From Terrimonas sp937888905 (lineage in GTDB: Bacteria; Bacteroidota; Bacteroidia; Chitinophagales; Chitinophagaceae), in assembly GCA_937888905.1 (NCBI GenBank), contig CALATA010000022.1:1-64000 (forward strand): DNA of 64,000 nt, written 5' to 3'. The translations under genes and the position numbers were made by a program. The notes beneath the pieces were generated by a model, which worked only from the letters and a program-made list of their open reading frames with translations, was not told the DNA's origin and searched no databases. Below are positions 61,248 through 64,000 of this stretch, piece by piece (positions within the stretch are counted from its first letter, which is position 1; each line of letters starts with the position of its first letter).

Positions 61248-62531
61248 ATGAAAACAAAATTGACACTTGCCCTGCTGGCCATCGCCCATCTCGCTTCAGC
61301 ACAAACCATCTCCCTGAGTTCCGGTATTGCCAATACTTCGGCTAAAGAAAAAGACAACCTTATCGGCAATGGTTATAATATCCAGGCCGATGCTTTTCTG
61401 CTTTTTTATAAAAAAAACCGTTTCTCGCTGGGCATAGCACTTGGCGCCGGTTATACAAGATTAAAAAATCTGTCGCCGGACAATGAAGCCGTTGCTAACC
61501 GTTATAAAGTACATAACACCAATGTCGCCATAGGTGCCAATACGGATCATGCAATGTCGAATAGTATCTCCGGTCTGCTGGGACTGCAGGCGCAGTTTCA
61601 ATTTGGCAACTTTTCCGTATCGCCTGGTATCAGTTCAGGTTACCTGCATTTCAAACCGGGCGGTTCCGTTCAGACCGGCAGCGCCGATATCAACGGTGAG
61701 CAAAGACAGATCGAGCTGGTAAAAGAAGAGCAGGAAAATGTAAAAGGCATTTTATTTAAGCCTGTTTTAAAAATCGGCTACCAGTTTACGCAGCGCATTA
61801 CGGTGTTTGCACAAACATCACTGGTAAGCGGACCGGAGGTCCGTCGCACTACTTCTTATCTCGTGCCGCAGGGAGGGTTCAGAGACGATAACATTTATGA
61901 GCCAACGCAGGTGGCGAATGGCACTTGGGCTTCCGTAACGAATGTGGCTACCTATACTATTAAAGAGATCAACATTGGTGTATCGGTAAACCTGGGTGCG
62001 CGGAAAAATAAAACCTCCGGCCCCCGCGGCGGAGCGGCATCGGCGTCTTATGCAGCCGGGAAAGCGATTGTTAATGATCCCTCTGGAAAAAGCATCAATG
62101 AAAAAGGTGTAAAGCGCAGCGAAGCAATGGCCGCACCCGGAAATCCCATCGGTGGCATCATCGTAAAAGGTGGTAAAAATCCCGGTGGCAATATGCTGCA
62201 ATTTGTAAGCAATGACAATGGTGAAGTCATCATGAATGGTCTTGAAGCGGGCAGCTATACATTCAGGCTTGCAACGGGAGAACAACCCGCCGGCAAAAGT
62301 ATCAGTGAGCAAGGTGTTAAGCGCGGTGAAATGGCGAAGCCCGGAAATCCTATCGGAGGCATCATCGTGAAAGGAGGCAAGAATCCCGGCGGTGGCATGA
62401 ATATCCAGGCCGTGAGTAATGAAAATGGTGACGTTGAATTAACGATCCCTGAGGCCGGAGACTATCTTTTCAAACTGGAAGCACCCAAAAGAAACAGTGG
62501 TTTAAAGGATACGCTGAAAACACAGGTTTGA
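61248..62531 (+). CDS. Exported beta-barrel-like protein with two internal repeats
   Basis: A 427-residue exported protein (signal peptide to about 19). Residues 20-265 resemble a small outer-membrane beta barrel: alternating hydrophobic strands such as FSLGIALGAGYTRL, QFQFGNFSVSPGISSGYLHF, VLKIGYQFTQRITVFAQTSLV and INIGVSVNLG. Residues about 278-413 hold two near-copies of a 69-residue unit, with GKSINEKGVKRSE / GKSISEQGVKRGE, then GNPIGGIIVKGGKNPGG, then a beta-rich end (GEVIMNGLEAGSYTFRL / GDVELTIPEAGDYLFKL). Function unknown. It ends 20 bases before a bidirectional terminator. Confidence 0.8.
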   Translation: MKTKLTLALLAIAHLASAQTISLSSGIANTSAKEKDNLIGNGYNIQADAFLLFYKKNRFSLGIALGAGYTRLKNLSPDNEAVANRYKVHNTNVAIGANTDHAMSNSISGLLGLQAQFQFGNFSVSPGISSGYLHFKPGGSVQTGSADINGEQRQIELVKEEQENVKGILFKPVLKIGYQFTQRITVFAQTSLVSGPEVRRTTSYLVPQGGFRDDNIYEPTQVANGTWASVTNVATYTIKEINIGVSVNLGARKNKTSGPRGGAASASYAAGKAIVNDPSGKSINEKGVKRSEAMAAPGNPIGGIIVKGGKNPGGNMLQFVSNDNGEVIMNGLEAGSYTFRLATGEQPAGKSISEQGVKRGEMAKPGNPIGGIIVKGGKNPGGGMNIQAVSNENGDVELTIPEAGDYLFKLEAPKRNSGLKDTLKTQV

Positions 62532-62551
62532 GCGTTAGTAAGTCCATTAAA

Positions 62552-62576
62552 AAAGCCCCGGTATTACCGGGGCTTT
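62552..62576. terminator. Bidirectional intrinsic terminator
   Basis: AAAGCCCCGGT and ACCGGGGCTTT are perfect 11-bp arms around ATT, with A/T runs on both sides, between two convergent genes. Confidence 0.92.
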
Positions 62577-62597
62577 GAAAAAGTATGTCCTCCAGCT

Positions 62598-63221
62598 TTA
62601 TTTAAATGCAGCAGAAGAAGAAATGATGCTATAGATCTTTTTCGTATTCTCTTCATTCGCCATTTTATCGTCATATACGCCGGCGTGTGCGTCTTCAATG
62701 CGGATCAACTGATCTCCTTTCAAAATAAAGTAAGTAAAGTGTACAATTGGTTTTTTATCAATAAGGCTGCCGTCCTCGGCTTTTACCTGTGACGAATAGA
62801 TGTAGCCGTTAGCATCTTCCGCAATCAGCTTGGTGTCGTTCGTGGCTGATCTGGCGCTGTCTACTTCGAGTAGCCGCTGGTTGGTCACGTACTCCTTCAG
62901 TGGTCTCAATGCCTCTTGCCCCCTGATCTCCAGTACATATTCATGTGCATTGGGGAACAGTACTTTTAAATCAAGAAAGTCTTTTTCGATGATTGCACCT
63001 TTGGGAAGTTTCACCGAAAACCCGGAAATCTGTTTCAGCGAATCCAGGCCGGTAAGGTCTCTCAGCTCCCATTCAGCTTCATTAACGGTAAAAACAGAGT
63101 CAACTGTCTTTGTAGAGTCTGCCGCATTCGTAACGGTTTCTGATTTTACGTTGGTTTCGCCGCAGGAAACAAGTGCAAGGGAAGCCGCAATGGCGGCAGA
63201 AAAAACGATCTTTTTCATCAT
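62598..63221 (-). CDS. Hypothetical lipoprotein
   Basis: A 208-residue exported protein starting MMKKIVFSAAIAASLALVSC; the lipobox LVSC makes it a lipoprotein. I start at ATG 63221 because the longer frame (to 63275) lacks a leading signal. The mature part contains a Ser/Thr/Asp linker, then a mixed fold (SLKQISGFSVKLPKGAIIEK, EYVLEIRGQEALRPLKEYV, KPIVHFTYFILKGDQLIRIED). No family recognised. Convergent with the beta-barrel-like gene across a terminator. Confidence 0.7.
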   Translation of the reverse strand: MMKKIVFSAAIAASLALVSCGETNVKSETVTNAADSTKTVDSVFTVNEAEWELRDLTGLDSLKQISGFSVKLPKGAIIEKDFLDLKVLFPNAHEYVLEIRGQEALRPLKEYVTNQRLLEVDSARSATNDTKLIAEDANGYIYSSQVKAEDGSLIDKKPIVHFTYFILKGDQLIRIEDAHAGVYDDKMANEENTKKIYSIISSSAAFK

Positions 63222-63275
63222 AAACAATAATTGGTTGGTATTAAAAAGAGTTGGTAGCTTTTGAATGGCCGGCAA

Positions 63276-63557
63276 TCCGCAAGGGAAAAGCCCCGCCAGT
63301 GAAGGATTTTGTTTTGTACTGAACTTTTTTGCGCATAAACCACTGCAGCATCAACGCTGAGGCATTGGGTATTTTTTTCATCTTATTTTTTTAATAGATA
63401 AAAACAGCAGGATGGTGCGGGAGAATGACGCCCAAATTTCAAAGGAAAGCAAATGTAAAAAAATTTACAATCTAACCGGTAGTGGAAATTATTATTTAAT
63501 ACTAAAGGCAATGTGCCGTCAATTGCGTGACCAAAAGAAAAATTATTATCTTTCAAA
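63276..63557. other. Gap between divergent genes
   Basis: 282 bases of AT-rich sequence between the lipoprotein gene and the esterase-like gene. Apart from the candidate -7 element near the right end I see no gene, repeat or hairpin of note. Confidence 0.5.
63547..63554 (+). promoter_or_regulatory. Candidate -7 element of esterase-like gene
   Basis: TATCTTTC matches TAnnTTTG at 7 of 8 positions and begins 11 bases before the ATG at 63558; TTGCG about 20 bases further upstream could be a weak -33. A near-leaderless message is predicted. Confidence 0.4.
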
Positions 63558-64000
63558 ATGCGCTTCTTTTTACCAATATACCTTGCCTGTTTATTGCTAT
63601 TGACGGAAAAAACGTCCGCGCAAATAACGGATTGTCTGCGTGAACAGCTTAAAACCGGTCAGTCAGACGATCTTGATAAACTATCCGCTGACCTGATAGC
63701 GCTCCTTCCTGAAAAAGATTTTTATATGGTGGGAGAAGCACATACATTTCTTGCCAACAACGACCTCCAATGGTCACTTGCCAAAGTATTGCATAGCCGC
63801 GGTGTTTATAATATTGTAAATGAATTGCCGCATGGCACCTGTTTTCTTTTTAATCAGTACCTGATCACCGGTGATGAATCGCTGCTGGACAATTTATTGC
63901 CCAAAGCTTCTTACGATGTACTGAAGAAAATAAGAACCTGGAACCAGTCGCATCCGGAAGACAGGCAGATCCGGTATTATGGAATTGACTACCTCAATCC
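63558..64000 (+). CDS. Erythromycin-esterase-like protein, 5' part
   Basis: This gene starts at ATG 63558 and continues past the window edge; the first 147 codons are visible. A signal peptide (MRFFLPIYLACLLLLTEKTSAQ) is followed by FYMVGEAHTFLANNDLQW, the GEAH motif with catalytic-site Glu and His of the erythromycin-esterase/EreA-like family, and by NELPHG. The family includes uncharacterised exported members in Bacteroidota that have no known role in resistance. Because the protein carries a signal peptide, an exported hydrolase is more likely than a cytoplasmic macrolide esterase. Confidence 0.75.
   Translation, partial: MRFFLPIYLACLLLLTEKTSAQITDCLREQLKTGQSDDLDKLSADLIALLPEKDFYMVGEAHTFLANNDLQWSLAKVLHSRGVYNIVNELPHGTCFLFNQYLITGDESLLDNLLPKASYDVLKKIRTWNQSHPEDRQIRYYGIDYLN

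Noticed and set aside
1..64000. tRNA and rRNA genes.
   Set aside because: No cloverleaf-like sequence or rRNA-like conserved segment was recognised by eye; a dedicated covariance search would settle this.
63558..64000. Antibiotic (macrolide) resistance by the esterase-like gene.
   Set aside because: The GEAH motif is present but the protein is exported and incomplete here, and most family members outside the Ere group have no known resistance role.

Overview
The window looks like chromosome of a Bacteroidota bacterium, most likely a Chitinophagaceae soil or plant-associated glycan degrader. The basis is three SusC/SusD outer-membrane pairs, a one-protein hybrid two-component regulator, FecR/ECF-sigma control, a type IX secretion (T9SS) sorting domain, many secreted or lipoprotein products, weak Shine-Dalgarno signals, and TAnnTTTG-type -7 promoter elements. 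The taxonomic placement is an inference. No rRNA, tRNA, insertion sequence, prophage or CRISPR array was recognised.

Layout. (1) 1-1621: an intact RlaP-type nucleotidyltransferase, a truncated second copy, and a Nudix hydrolase. (2) 1794-15460: a polysaccharide utilisation locus with hybrid sensor/AraC regulator, SusC, SusD, cytoplasmic GH130 enzyme, MFS importer and a secreted protein of unrecognised family. (3) 15619-23610: a LytTR response regulator, a small membrane protein, a hybrid histidine kinase with HPt domain, a large GH18/NodB-deacetylase/GT2 fusion, and small exported proteins. Three of the gaps here carry the same direct-repeat motif, a probable LytTR box. (4) 23704-26279: VIT1/CCC1-like and MgtC-like membrane proteins, an NAD(P)H oxidoreductase and a lipoprotein. 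(5) 26405-32821 (minus): an operon of SusC, SusD, an exported HD-family phosphohydrolase and a secreted nucleotide pyrophosphatase/phosphodiesterase. (6) 33307-41165: single metabolic and stress genes (truncated YdeI-like, DUF1801, alpha/beta hydrolase, SDR, Ada-like AraC/O6-methylguanine methyltransferase, aldo/keto reductase, Bcr/CflA efflux, methyltransferase). (7) 41233-50833: a giant repeat-rich T9SS cargo protein, a metallophosphatase and two tandem WG-repeat proteins. (8) 51049-60998 (minus): two ECF sigma factors, FecR, an STN-type SusC, SusD, a zinc metallopeptidase lipoprotein and a DUF4302 lipoprotein. (9) 61248-64000: a beta-barrel-like protein with internal repeats, a small exported protein, and the start of an erythromycin-esterase-like gene.

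How they work together. The first SusCD locus reads as sensing, outer-membrane capture, inner-membrane import and cytoplasmic phosphorolysis of a beta-mannoside-like oligosaccharide. The second lacks glycosidases and instead pairs SusCD with two phosphate-bond enzymes. The third is a trans-envelope sigma/anti-sigma-controlled receptor locus with a surface peptidase. The LytTR section appears to be one regulatory unit controlling exopolysaccharide and envelope genes.
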